Part shown: positions 11,074 to 22,491 of the stretch, one piece after another
Position numbering within the stretch: position 1 is the stretch's first letter
Layout of the letters: each line of letters begins with the position of its first letter
Assembly: GCF_018294505.1 (NCBI RefSeq)
Contig: NC_057802.1
Location: 311,830,363-311,894,362 of the forward strand
Reading direction: 5' to 3'
Source of the DNA: Triticum aestivum
Taxonomy: Eukaryota > Streptophyta > Magnoliopsida > Poales > Poaceae
Length of the DNA stretch: 64,000 bases
Translations under genes and position numbers: made by a program
The notes under the pieces: generated by a model
The model's database searches: none
The model's input: only the letters and a program-made list of their open reading frames with translations
What the model was told of the DNA's origin: nothing

Positions 11074-11084
11074 AAGTGGGAGAC
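11074..11084 (+). other. Angela polypurine tract (first copy)
   Basis: AAGTGGGAGAC directly before the LTR start; repeated at 20740-20750. It would prime plus-strand DNA synthesis. Confidence 0.75.
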
Positions 11085-12820
11085 TGAAGGAAATATGCCC
11101 TAGAGGCAATAATAAAGTTATTATTTATTTCCTTATATCATGATAAATGTTTATTATTCATGCTAGAACTGTATTAACCGGAAACATAATACATGTGTGA
11201 ATACATAGACAAACAGAGTGTCACTAGTATGCCTCTACTTGACTAGCTCGTTGATCAAAGATGGTTATGTTTCCTAGCCATAGACATGAGTTGTCATTTG
11301 ATTAACGGGATCACATCATTAGGAGAATGATGTGATTGACTTGACCCATTCCGTTAGCTTAGCACTCGATCATTTAGTATGTTGCTATTGCTTTCTTCAT
11401 GACTTATACATGTTCCTATGACTATGAGATTATGCAACTCCCGTTTACCGGAGGAACACTTTGTGTGCTACCAAACGTCACAACGTAACTGGGTGATTAT
11501 AAAGGTGCTCTACAGGTGTCTCCAAAGGTACTTGTTGGGTTGGCGTATTTCGAGATTAGGATTTGTCACTCCGATTGTCGGAGAGGTATCTCTGGGCCCA
11601 CTCAGTAATACACATCACTATAAGCCTTGCAAGCATTGTGACTAATGAGTTAGTTGCGGGATGATGTATTACGGAACGAGTAAAGAGACTTGCCGGTAAC
11701 GAGATTGAACTAGGTATCGAGATACCGACGATCGAATCTCGGGCAAGTAACATACCGATGACAAAGGGAACAACGTATGTTGTTATGCGGTCTGACCGAT
11801 AAAGATCTTCGTAGAATATGTGGGAACCAATATGAGCATCCAGGTTCCGCTATTGGTTATTGACCGGAGAGGTGTCTCGGTCATGTCTACATAGTTCTCG
11901 AACCCGTAGGGTCCGCACGCTTAACGTTACGATGATAGTTATATTATGAGTTTATATGTTTTGATGTACCGAAGTTAGTTCGGAGTCCCGGATGTGATCA
12001 CGGACATGACGAGGAGTCTCGAAATGGTCGAGACATAAAGATTGATATATTTGAAGCCTATGTTTGGATATCGGAAGTGTTCCGGGTGAAATCGGGATTT
12101 TTCCGGAGTACCGGGAGGTTACCGGAACCCCCCGGTAACTTAATGGGCCTTATTGGGCCTAGGTGGAAGAGAGGAGAGGAGACCAGGGCAGGGCCGCGCG
12201 CCCTTCCCCCCCAGTCCGAATAGGACAAGGAGAGGGGGGCGGCGCCCCCCTTCCTTCCTCCCCTCCACCTTTTCCCCCTTCCTCTCCTAGTCCAGCATGG
12301 AAAGGGGGGGAGTCCTACTCCCGGTAGGAGTGGGACTCCTCCTGGCGCGCCTCTCCTCCCTTGGCCGGCGGCCTCCCCCTTGCTCCTTTATATACGGGGG
12401 CAGGGGGGCACCGCTCTACACACAATTGATCTACGATATTTTAGCCGTGTGCGGTGCCCCCCTCCACCATATTACACCTCGATAATATCGTAGCGGTGCT
12501 TAGGCGAAGCCCTGCGTCGGTAGAACATCATCATCGTCACCACGCCGTCGTGCTGATGAAACTCTCCCTCACCACTCGGCTGGATCGGAGTTCGAGGGAC
12601 GTCATCGAGCTGAACGTGTGCTGAACTCGGAGGTGCCGTGCGTTCGGTACTTGATCGGTCGAATCGTGAAGACGTACGACTACATCAACCGCGTTGTGTT
12701 AACGCTTCTGCTATCGGTCTACGAGGGTACGTGGACAACACTCTCCCCTCTCGTTGCTATGCATCACCATGATCTTGCGTGTGCGTAGGAAATTTTTTGA
12801 AATTACTACGTTCCCCAACA
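11085..12820 (+). mobile_element. Angela middle LTR
   Basis: 1736 bp, TGAAGGAAATATGCCC to CGTTCCCCAACA, the hallmark ends of Angela/BARE/WIS LTRs. TATATA at 12389-12394 marks the promoter. It acts as 3' LTR of the deleted first element and 5' LTR of the second. Small ORFs inside (such as 11418-11645) are LTR sequence, not genes. Confidence 0.92.
12389..12394 (+). promoter_or_regulatory. TATA box of Angela middle LTR
   Basis: CTTTATATACGG context, conserved at 22060-22065 in the other LTR. Confidence 0.6.
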
Positions 12821-12821
12821 G

Positions 12822-12833
12822 TGGTATCCGAGC
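12822..12833 (+). other. Angela primer-binding site (initiator tRNA-Met)
   Basis: TGGTATCCGAGC, one base different from the standard TGGTATCAGAGC, 1 bp after the LTR. tRNA-iMet priming is typical of Copia elements. Confidence 0.85.
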
Positions 12834-14058
12834 CTGGTTTTATGCGTTGATGTTATGCACGAGTAGAACACAAGTGAGTTGTGGGCGATATAAGTCATAC
12901 TGCTTACCAGCATGTCATACTTTGGTTCGGCGGTATTGTGAGATGAAGCGGCCCGGACCGACATTACGCGTACGCTTACGCGAGACTGGTTTCACCGTTG
13001 CGAGCACTCGTTGCTTAAAGGTGACTGGCGGGTGTCTGTCTCTCTCACTTTAGTTGAACCGAGTGTGGCTACGCCCGGTCCTTGCGAAGGTTAAAACAGC
13101 ACCAACTTGACAAACTATCGTTGTGGTTTTGATGCGTAGGTAAGAACGGTTCTTGCTAAGCCCGTAGCAGCCACGTAAAACTTGCAACAACAAAGTAGAG
13201 GACGTCTAACTTGTTTTTGCAGGGCATGTTGTGATGTGATATGGTCAAGACATGATGCTATATTTTATTGTATGAGATGATCATGTTTTGTAACCGAGTT
13301 ATCGGCAACTGGCAGGAGCCATATGGTTGTCGCTTTATTGTATGCAATGCAATCGCCATGTAATTGTTTTACTTTATCACTAAGCGGTAGCGATAGTCGT
13401 AAAAGCAATAGTTGGCGAGACGACAACGATGCTACGATGGAGATCAAGGTGTCGCGCCGGTGACGATGGTGATCATGACGGTGCTTCGGAGATGGAGATC
13501 ACAAGCACAAGATGATGATGGCCATATCATATCACTTATATTGATTGCATGTGATGTTTATCTTTTATGCATCTTATCTTGCTTTGATTGACGGTAGCAT
13601 TATAAGATGATCTCTCACTAAAATTTCAAGATAAAAGTGTTCTCCCTGAGTATGCACCGTTGCGAAAGTTCTTCGTGCTGAGACACCACGTGATGATCGG
13701 GTGTGATAGGCTCTACGTTCAAATACAACGGGTGCAAAACAGTTGCACACGCGGAGTACTCAGGTTAAACTTGACGAGCCTAGCATATGCGGATATGGCC
13801 TCGGAACACGGAGGCCGAAAGGTCGAGCGTGAATCATATAGTAGATATGATCAACATAGTGATGTTCACCATTGAAACTACTCCATCTCACGTGATGATC
13901 GAACATGGTTTAGTTGATATGGATCACGTGATCACTTAGAGGATTAGAGGGATGTCTATCTAAGTGGGAGTTCTTAAGTAATATGATTAATTGAACTTGA
14001 ATTTATCATGAACTTAGTACCTGATAGTATCTTGCTTGTCAATGTTAATTGTAGATAA
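12834..14058 (+). other. Angela untranslated leader
   Basis: 1.2 kb without a convincing gene. Long leaders between primer-binding site and gag are characteristic of BARE/Angela elements and may hold packaging signals. Several ATG triplets precede the gag start. A Dof/AT-rich stretch leads into GTAGATAA just before the gag ATG at 14059. Confidence 0.7.
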
Positions 14059-15420
14059 ATGGCCCGTGCTGTTGTTCCATTGAATTTTAATGCGTTCCTT
14101 GAGAAAGCAAAGTTGAAAGATGATGGTAGCAATTACACGGACTGGGTCCGTAACTTGAGGATTATCCTCATTGCTGCACAGAAGAATTACGTCCTGGAAG
14201 CACCGCTGGGTGCCAGGCCTGCTGCAAGAGCAACACCAGAAGTTATGAACGTCTGGCAGAGCAAAGCTGATGACTACTCGATAGTTCAGTGTGCCATGCT
14301 TTACGGCTTAGAACCGGGTCTTCAACGACGTTTTGAACGTCATGGAGCATATGAGATGTTCCAGGAGTTGAAGTTAATATTTCAAGCAAATGCCCGGATT
14401 GAGAGATATGAAGTCTCCAATAAGTTCTACAGCTGCAAGATGGAAGAGAATAGTTCTGTCAGTGAGCATATACTCAAAATGTCTGGGTATAATAATCACT
14501 TGATTCAACTGGGAGTTAATCTTCCGGATGATAGCGTCATTGACAGAATTCTTCAATCACTACCACCAAGCTACAAGAGTTTCGTGATGAACTATAACAT
14601 GCAAGGGATGAATAAGACAATTCCCGAGCTCTTCGCAATGCTAAAGGCAGCGGAGGTAGAAATCAAAAAGGAGCATCAAGTGTTGATGGTCAATAAGACC
14701 ACTAGTTTCAAGAAAAAGGGCAAAGGGAAGAAGAAGGGGAACTTCAAGAAGAACAGCAAGCAAGTTGCTGTTCAGGAGAAGAAACCCAAGTCTGGACCTA
14801 AGCCTGAAACTGAGTGCTTCCACTGCAAGCAGACTGGTCACTGGAAGCGGAACTGCCCCAAGTATTTGGCGGATAAGAAGGATGGCAAGGTTAACAAAGG
14901 TATATGTGATATACATGTTATTGATGTGTACCTTACTAATGCTCGCAGTAGCACCTGGGTATTTGATACTGGTTCTGTTGCTAATATTTGCAACTTGAAA
15001 CAGGGGCTACGGATTAAGCGAAGATTGGCTAAGGACGAGGTGACGATGCGCGTGGGAAATGGTTCCAAAGTCGATGTGATCGCGGTCGGCACGCTACCTC
15101 TACATCTACCTTCGGGATTAGTTTTAGACCTAAATAATTGTTATTTGGTGCCAGCGTTAAGCATGAACATTATATCTGGATCTTGTTTATTGCGAGACGG
15201 TTATTCATTTAAATCAGAGAATAATGGTTGTTCTATTTATATGAGTAATATCTTTTATGGTCATGCACCCTTGAAGAGTGGTCTATTTTTGTTGAATCTC
15301 GATAGTAGTGATACACATATTCATAATGCCGAAGCCAAAAGATGCAGAGTTGATAATGATAGTGCAACTTATTTGTGGCACTGCCGTTTAGGTCATATCG
15401 GTGTAAAGCGCATGAAGAAA
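14059..15420 (+). pseudogene. Angela gag-protease and start of GAG-pre-integrase, cut by G1
   Basis: Open from ATG 14059 for 454 codons. Residues 1-230 are Copia gag (NYTDWVRNLRIIL near the N-terminus), then a Lys-rich linker and a CCHC knuckle CFHCKQTGHWKRNC (14815-14856) for RNA binding. The protease signature WVFDTGS, with catalytic Asp in DTG at 14965-14973, follows, and the GAG-pre-integrase motif LWHCRLGHIGV starts near 15373. The reading frame then enters G1 and ends there at 15483. Gag and protease look intact, so this is the best-preserved coding stretch of the window. Pol continues at 18144. Confidence 0.88.
15416..15420 (+). repeat. Target-site duplication of G1 (left copy)
   Basis: AGAAA, repeated at 18139-18143; Angela pol similarity runs across the pair. 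Confidence 0.9.
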
Positions 15421-17279
15421 TGTAGCGACCAGACCTCAAATGGCCTGTGCTGCTGTGCACCAGTGTCATCCCTGGATCAGTAATGCTGACACGCACAGTA
15501 CAAATGGAGGATTTATAACAGAGTAGCAATCACACACTTATTACATCGAATATCTCCAAAGAGATTAAGTATAATAAACATGGCTTAAGGCCATCTAATA
15601 ACGATAACAGCGGAAGACTTGGAAGATAAGTGAGTCCATCAACTCCAGCGGCATCACTGAGTATAAGACCACGACCTAAGGCACCTTACTCGTCGTCTGA
15701 AAAGTCTGCAACATGAAACGTTGCAGCCCGAAACGGGTCAGCACATAGAATATGCTGGCAAAGCAACACATAGAGAGCGATGAACAATGATAAGGCTATA
15801 CTATATGCATATATGGCTGGTAGAAAGCTCTATGGTTACAGTTTTGCGAAAAGCCAATTTTATCCTACTGCAAAGGAATAAATTTTATTTAACTATCATG
15901 GTGGTTGAAACATTGAGAAGGTACCTCCAACTCAATCCCAATTAAGTATCATCATTAACCCAACAAAATTAATTATAAGTATCACGGTGATGAGATTCAA
16001 ATGATAATCCAGGTACTAGATACTCAAGTTGTCCATAACCGGGGACACGGCTAATCATGATCAGTTTGTACACTCTGCAGAGGTTTGTGCACTTTTCCCC
16101 ACAAGACTCGATCGCCTCCGCTTGATTCTCGCACTGCATGTTGTTTGAGAAACGGATGACCGAGACACAGTCTTTCAGAAACAATCACTCTCTACTCTGG
16201 ATGGACCGGTACACCTACTTTCCCCTACATCTGCTAGTCCACCTCTTCAAGAGATCCTGTAACCTACTCAGCTATGCTAGAGCCCATAATAGCTTGTGGG
16301 TGCACACGGAAGTTTCTAGCATGAATAATCTTATGATCCCTTTGAGCCTGGGTGGCGGACCTTATACATACAGACAACACTGGGTTCTCCAGGTGCCTCA
16401 ATCCACCCAGATGTGAGTTTTAGTTGCCACCTTAAGTTGAACCATTATTAAACACTCACATCTGTCATGAATATCTCTCAAACCCAATCCACGTCTACGA
16501 GCATAGCATGGCGATAATAAAAGCAACGTGGAAGTAACTCCCAAGGGTTTGACAGGAAACAGGTAATAGGTACTACCTCAACTACTTCCCAATACCCACA
16601 GTTTAATTAGATCCTAATCATGCAAGTGTGTGAGGAAAATAGATCTAATGCAATAAAACTGGGTATGAACGGGGTATGATCAAAGTGTTACTTGCCTTGC
16701 TGATGATCCGCAAAACCTAGCGATTCGAAGTAACAAGCGGCACACTCCGGGTACTCTATCGCAAACAAACAAGCATACAATCAGTACTCATCTAATGCAC
16801 AGGTAAAACTCGAAAGAAAGAATCCAACCAGAAAGTTCAACTTAAGAACTCCGGTTTGCAAAAAGAATCAACTCGAAAGAAGCAACGAAAGTCAAACGGC
16901 GAAAGAAAGAAACTTCGTTTGCTAATCTGGATCTAGGTCAAATTTTACTGTACCAAAATCTTGTTTGAGTAGATTAATCGGAAAGAGAATTTCGAGACGA
17001 AACTCTAGGCGCTTGAATCACCTGATTCCGATAAACGAGCGGAAAGTTAAACAGATTCGAAGTTTCGATCAGAAATCGAATCTGAGAAAAAAAATAACGA
17101 GAAAATCCGTTGAAAAAGAAAACTGACGAACGGTTAAACAACGGACGTTCGTTAACAGAGAAAAACCGACGAACGCGTTCGTTAAAATGAACGGTTCGGT
17201 GAACGCTCTCAAAATAATAAAACCGAAAAAAAACCGATCTAGGGTTTTTTTTCTTCAGAAAAACCGGTCAACACGAACG

Positions 17280-17650
17280 GGCAGTACCTCGTCGGGGATA
17301 GAGCTCCGGCGGGGCTCCCGTGCTCCGGTGAGGGGCGGCGAGGGCGGCGGGGCTTGGGGCTCGGGGGGGGGGGGCGAGGGGCGGCGGGGCGGCGAGGTTC
17401 GGCGAGCGGCGGCGCGGGCTCGAGCTCCGGCTCCGAGGGCGGCGAGTGCGGGGGCGGGCGGCGGCGGGATGAGAGGAGGAGGCGAGGGGGGTATAAATAG
17501 GAGGGGGGAGACCGGCGGCTTGGGGAAGGGGCAAGCCGGGCGGGGTGGCTCCCGTGTCCGCCATGGACACGGCGCGGCGGCGGCGCTCGTACGCGGGGAG
17601 GAGAAGGCGCGAGCGGGCCGGCCTGGCTTCGGCTGGGCCTCGGCCCAGTC
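17280..17650 (+). promoter_or_regulatory. CpG-rich island with TATA box in G1
   Basis: About 370 bp of GC-rich, CpG-dense sequence inside AT-rich DNA. GTATAAATAGG at 17491-17501 gives a TATA box reading in the element's sense direction. G2 has an equivalent island (57885-58370). Likely the U3/R promoter of this LTR family. Confidence 0.6.
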
Positions 17651-18105
17651 GGGCAAGCGCGTTTTTTTTATATAAATAAGTTCCGCGAAAAATATGGCGT
17701 AGAAAAATAAATAAAAATCAGAAAAATAAGAAATAAATGTTCCCCGTCTAGTTAGAAAATCTAGAATAGGGTGAACATTTTTAGAATCAAAAATAAATAT
17801 TTTGAAAACATGCATATTTTAAATGCAATAAAAATTGCAAATAAAATCCGATAAATTTCGAATAATGATTTTTAACATTTTTCCTCCAGTATTTCAATTG
17901 TTTTGGAGAAGTCATATTTTCACCTCTCGTTTGTTTAAAAATGAAATATTTTTCCGGAGAGAAAAATAATTAAAACCAAAATCCTCGTTGGAAAAATCAA
18001 CAAGAAAATCCCCAACTCTCTCCGAGGGTCCTTGAGTTGCTTAGGATTTATCGAGGATTTTTGTCAAAATGCACAAAACATGATATGCAAATGATGATCT
18101 ATGTA

Positions 18106-18136
18106 TAACATTCCAAATTGAAAATTTGGGATGTTA
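18106..18136. repeat. Terminal hairpin of G1
   Basis: Arms TAACATTCCAAATT (18106-18119) and AATTTGGGATGTTA (18123-18136) with a 3-nt loop and one mismatch, ending 2 bp from the element end. The same hairpin with a mismatch at the same place is in G2 (57142-57174). Confidence 0.75.
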
Positions 18137-18138
18137 CA

Positions 18139-18143
18139 AGAAA
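18139..18143 (+). repeat. Target-site duplication of G1 (right copy)
   Basis: AGAAA, matching 15416-15420. Confidence 0.9.
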
Positions 18144-19002
18144 CTCCATAATGATGGACTTTTGGAATCACTTGATTATGAATCACTTGGTACTTGCGAA
18201 CCGTGTCTCATGGGCAAGATGAATAAAAGACCGTTCTCCGGTACTATGGAGAGAGCAACTAATTTGTTGGAAATCATACATACAGATGTATGTGGTCCGA
18301 TGAATATTGAGGCTCGTGGCGGATATCGTTATTTTCTCACCTTCACACATGATTTGAGCAGATATGGGTATATCTACTTAATGAAACATAAGTCTGAAAC
18401 ATTTGAAAAGTTCAAAGAATTTCAGAGCGAAGTAGAAAATCATCGTAACAAGAAAATAAAGTTTCTACGATCAGATCGTGGAGGAGAATATTTGAGTTAC
18501 GAGTTTGCACGCCACCTGGAACACCACATCGTAATGGTGTGTCCGAACGTCGTAACCGTACTTTATTGGATATGGTGTGATCTATGATGTCTCTTACCGA
18601 TTTACCACTATCGTTTTGGGGTTATGCATTAGAGACAGCTGCATTCACGTTAAATACGGCACCATCTAAATTCGTTGAGACGACACCATATGAACTATGG
18701 TTTGGCAAGAAACCTAAGTTGTCATTTCTTAGAGTTTGGGGCTATGATGCTTATGTGAAAAAATCTTCAACCTGATAAGCTCGAACCCAAATCAGAGAAA
18801 TGTGTCTTCATAGGATACCCAAAGGAAACTGTTGGGTACACCTTCTATCACAGATCCGAAGGCAAGATTTTGTTGCTAAGAATGGATCCTTTCTAGAGAA
18901 GGAGTTTCTCTCAAAAGAAATGAGTGGGGGAAAGTAGAACTTGATGAGGTAATTGTACCTGCTCCCTTATTGGAAAGTAGTTCATCATAGAAATCAGTTC
19001 CA
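18144..19002 (+). pseudogene. Angela integrase (degraded)
   Basis: Resumes GAG-pre-integrase (GTCEPCLMGKM, zinc-finger cysteines, about 18190-18222) and the integrase core: first Asp in IHTDVCGPM (about 18280) and second Asp in RSDRGGEYLS (about 18470). Just after it a deletion (near 18507) removes the stretch leading to the catalytic Glu and shifts the frame; the C-terminal part resumes as MSLTDLPLSFWGYALETAAF (18587 on) and KPKLSFLRVWGYDAYV, then decays from 18776 to 19002. Integrase would insert the cDNA into the genome; this copy cannot. Confidence 0.82.
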
Positions 19003-19937
19003 GTGATTCCTACATCAATTAGTGAGGAAGCCAATGATGATGATCATGAAACTTCTGATGAAGTTACTACCGAACCTCGTAGGTCAACCAGAGTAAGATC
19101 TGCACCAAAGTGGTACGGTAATCCTGTTCTGGAAGTCATGTTACATGACCATGAAGAACCTATGAACTATGAGGAAGCGATGATGAGCCCAGATCCCGCG
19201 AAATGGTTTGAGGCCATGAAATCTGAGATAGAATCCATGTATGAGAACAAAGTGTGGACTTTGGTGGACTTGCCCGACGATCGGCAAGCCATTGAGAATA
19301 AATGGATCTTCAAGAGGAAGACGAACGTTGATAGTAGTGTTACTATCTACAAAGCTTGACTTGAAAGGGTTCTTGACAAGTTCAAGGTATTGACTACAAT
19401 GAGATTTTCTCACTCGTATCGATGCTTAAAGTCTGTCCGAATCATGATAGCAATTGCCACATTTTATGTTATGAAATCTGACAAATGGATGTCAAAACTG
19501 CATTCCTTAATAGATTTATTAAAGAAGAGTCGTATATGAAGGTTTTGTCAATCCTAAAGGTGCTAACAAAATGTGCAAGCTCCAGCGATCCATCTATGGA
19601 CTGGTGCAAGCATCTCGGAGTTGGAATATACACTTTGATGAGTTGATCAAAGCATATAGTTTTATACATACTTGCGGTGAAGCCTATATTTACAAGAAAG
19701 TGAGTGGGAGCACTACAACCTTTCTGATAAGTATATGTGAATGACATATTGTTGCTCGGAAATGATGTAGAATTTCTGGAAAGCATAAAAGAGTGTTTGA
19801 AAGGAGTTTTTCAAAGAAATACCTCGGTGAAGCTGCTTACATATTGCGGCATCAAGATCTATAGAGATAGATCAAGACGCTTGATAAGATTTTTCAATGA
19901 GTACATGCCTTGAAAATATTTTTGAAGTAGTTTCAAA
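19003..19937 (+). pseudogene. Angela reverse transcriptase (degraded)
   Basis: 19003-19359 is open and covers the acidic linker (EPRRSTRVRSAPKWYGN) and the start of RT (WTLVDLPDDRQAIENKWIFK). From 19360 on, stops and frameshifts dominate, yet landmarks remain, such as a VKTAFLN-like stretch near 19491. The active-site box reads YVND at 19734-19745 instead of the Copia YVDD, because GAT became AAT. The enzyme is dead. Confidence 0.8.
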
Positions 19938-20717
19938 ATGGAACATCAAAGAAGGAGTTCTTGCCTGTATGCAAAGGTAAAGTTGAGTAAGACTCAATGC
20001 CCGACCACTGCAGAAGATAGAGAGAAGATGAAAGATGTTCCCTATGCTACAGCCATAGGCTCTATCATGTATGCAATGCTGTGTACCAGACCTGATGTGT
20101 GCCTTGCTATAAGTTTAGCAGGGAGGTACCAAAGTAATCCAGGAGTGGATCACTGGACAGCGGTCAAGAACATCCTGAAATACCTGAAAAGGACTAAGGA
20201 TATGTTTCTCATTTATGGAGGTGACCAAGAGCTCATCGTAAATGGTTATGTTGATGCAAGCTTTGACACTGATCCGGACGATTCTAAATCGCAAACCGGA
20301 TACATATTTACATTGAACGGTGGAGCTGTCAGTTGGTGCAGTTCTAAGCAAAGTGTCGTGGCGGGATCTACGTGTGAAGCGGAGTACATAGCTGCTTTGG
20401 AAGCAGCAAATGAAGGAGTCTGGATGAAGGAGTTCATATCCGATCTAGGTGTCATACCTAGTGCATCGGGACCAATGAAAATCTTTTGTGACAATACTGG
20501 TGCAATTGCCTTAGCAAAGGAATCCAGATTTCACAAGAGAACCAAGCACATCAAAAGACGCTTCAATTCCATCCAGGATTTAGTCCAGGTGGGAGACATA
20601 GAAATTTGCAAGATACATACGGATCTGAATGTTGCAGACCCGTTGACTAAGCCTCTTCCACGAGCAAAACATGATCAGCACCAAGATTCCATGGGTGTAA
20701 GAGTCATTACTGTGTAA
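19938..20717 (+). pseudogene. Angela RT connection and RNase H domain
   Basis: Open for 259 codons to the natural pol stop. It holds the conserved YATAIGSIMYAMLCTRPDV segment and RNase H with catalytic residues in GYVDASF, CEAEYIA and CDNTGAIAL, and ends ADPLTKPLPRAKHDQHQ...ITV. RNase H degrades the RNA strand during reverse transcription. The domain looks intact, but it is cut off from a working RT. Its last two thirds are duplicated at 10624-11051. Confidence 0.85.
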
Positions 20718-20739
20718 TCTAGATTATTGACTCTAGTGC

Positions 20740-20750
20740 AAGTGGGAGAC
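20740..20750 (+). other. Angela polypurine tract
   Basis: AAGTGGGAGAC immediately before the 3' LTR. Confidence 0.8.
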
Positions 20751-22491
20751 TAAAGGAAATATGCCCTAGAGGGAATAATACAGTTATTATTTATTTCCTT
20801 ATATCATGATAAATGTTTATTATTCATGCTAGAATTGTATTAACCGGAAACATAATACATGTGCGAATACATAGACAAACAGAGTGTCACTAGTATGCCT
20901 CTACTTGACTAGCTCGTTGATCAAAGATGGTTATGTTTCCTAGCCATAGACATGAGTTGTCATTTGATTAACGGGATCACATCATTAGGAGAATGATGTG
21001 ATTGACTTGACCCATTCCGTTAGCTTAGCACTCGATCGTTTAGTATGTTGCTATTGCTTTCTTCATGACTTATACATGTTCCTATGACTATGAGATTATG
21101 CAACTCCCGTTTACCAGAGGAACACTTTGTGTGCTACCAAACGTCACAACGTAACTGGGTGATTATAAAGGTGCTCTACAGGTGTCTCCAAAGGTACTTG
21201 TTGGGTTGGCGTATTTCGAGATTAGGATTTGTCACTCCGATTGTCGGAGAGGTATCTCTGGGCCCACTCAGTAATACACATCACTATAAGCCTTGCAAGC
21301 ATTGTGACTAATGAGTTAGTTGCGGGATGATGTATTACGGAACGAGTAAAGAGACTTGCCGGTAAGGAGATTGAACTAGGTATCGAGATACCGACGATCG
21401 AATCTCGGCCAAGTAACATACCGATGACAAAGGGAACAGCGTATGTTGTTATGCGGTCTGACCGATAAAGATCTTCGTAGAATATGTGGGAACCAATATG
21501 AGCATCCAGGTTCCGCTATTGGTTATTGACCGGAGAGGTGTCTCGGTCATGTCTGCATAGTTCTCGAACCCGTAGGGTCCGCACGCTTAACGTTACGATG
21601 ATAGTTATATTATGAGTTTATATGTTTTGATGTACCGAAGGTTGTTCGCAGTCCCGGATGTGATCACGAACATGACGAGGAGTCTCGAAATGGTCGAGAC
21701 ATAAAGATTGATATATTGGAAGCCTATGTTTGGATATCGGAAGTGTTCTGGGTGAAATCGGGATTTTTCCGGAGTACCGGGAGGTTACCGGAACCCCCCG
21801 GTAACTTAATGGGCCTTATTTGGCCTAGGTGGAAGAGAGGAGAGGAGACCAGGGCAGGGCCGCGCGCCCCTTCCCCCCCCCCCAGTCCGAATAGGGCAAG
21901 GAGAGGGGGGCGGCGCCCCCCTTCCTTCCTCCCCTCCACCTTTTCCCCCTTCCTCTCCTAGTCCAACATGGAAAGGGGGGGAGTCCTACTCCCGGTAGGA
22001 GTAGGACTCCTCCTGGCGCGCCTCTCCTCCCTTGGCCGGCGGCCTCACCCTTGCTCCTTTATATACGGGGGCAGGGGGCACCTCTCTACACACAATTGAT
22101 CTATGATCTTTTAGCCGTGTGCGATGCCCCCCTCCACCATATTACACCTCGATAATATCGTAGCGGTGCTTAGGCGAAGCCCTGCGTCGGTAGAACATCA
22201 TCATCATCACCACGCCGTCGTGCTGATGAAACTCTCCCTCAACACTCGGCTGGATCGGAGTTCGAGGGACGTCATCGAGCTGAACGTGTGCTGAAGTCGG
22301 AGGTGCCGTGCGTTCGGTACTTGATCAGTCAGATCATGAAGACGTACGACTACATCAACCGCGTTGTGTTAAACGCTTCCGCGATCGGTCTACGAGGGTA
22401 CGTGGACAACACTCTCCCCTCTCGTTGCTATGCATCACCATGATCTTGCGTGTGCGTAGGAATTTTTTTGAAATTACTACGTTCCCCAACA
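20751..22491 (+). mobile_element. Angela 3' LTR
   Basis: 1741 bp, nearly identical to 11085-12820 (about 35-40 differences by hand count). The first dinucleotide is TA instead of TG (TAAAGGAAAT), a single G-to-A change at the terminus. TATATA at 22060-22065. Ends CGTTCCCCAACA followed by the GCGGT target duplication. Confidence 0.92.

Larger units (their letters stand above)
15421..18138 (+). mobile_element. G1: solo-LTR-like element of the G family
   Basis: 2718 bp, begins TGTAGCGACC and ends GGGATGTTACA (TG...CA), with a 5-bp target duplication. It matches G2 (57140-60310) in reverse. No primer-binding site, polypurine tract or pol is visible inside, which fits a solo LTR formed by recombination, though a small non-autonomous element is possible. 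Most is AT-rich; a very GC-rich island with a TATA box sits at 17280-17650. Frames of 160-190 codons in the island are Pro/Ala/Arg/Gly-rich compositional artefacts. Confidence 0.8.
10614..22491 (+). mobile_element. Compound Angela-type Ty1/Copia element (LTR stub, pol tail, LTR, internal, LTR)
   Basis: Between GCGGT duplications lie: the first 10 bp of an Angela LTR (10614-10623), the 3' end of pol (to 11051), a full LTR (11085-12820), a gag-pol region (split by G1) and a second full LTR (20751-22491). This is a two-element tandem sharing the middle LTR, with most of the first element deleted. The 11085-22491 unit without G1 is about 8.7 kb, the normal size of Angela/BARE/WIS elements. The two full LTRs differ at roughly 2% of sites by my count. 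Confidence 0.85.

Noticed and set aside
11418..11645. 75-codon ORF present in both Angela LTRs (also 21084-21311)
   Set aside because: Duplicated only because the LTRs are identical by descent; inside LTR sequence, no domain.
12834..14058. Small ORFs in the Angela leader (for example 13660-13875) as genes
   Set aside because: The region is the known long untranslated leader position between primer-binding site and gag; no domains.
17187..17815. Long ORFs on both strands (162, 186 and 100 codons) in the GC-rich part of G1
   Set aside because: Pro/Ala/Arg/Gly-rich translations without domains on overlapping strands, caused by the lack of AT-rich stop codons in a CpG island.
15421..18138. G1 considered as a DNA transposon
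   Set aside because: TG...CA ends, 5-bp target duplication and lack of longer terminal inverted repeats fit an LTR better; no transposase.
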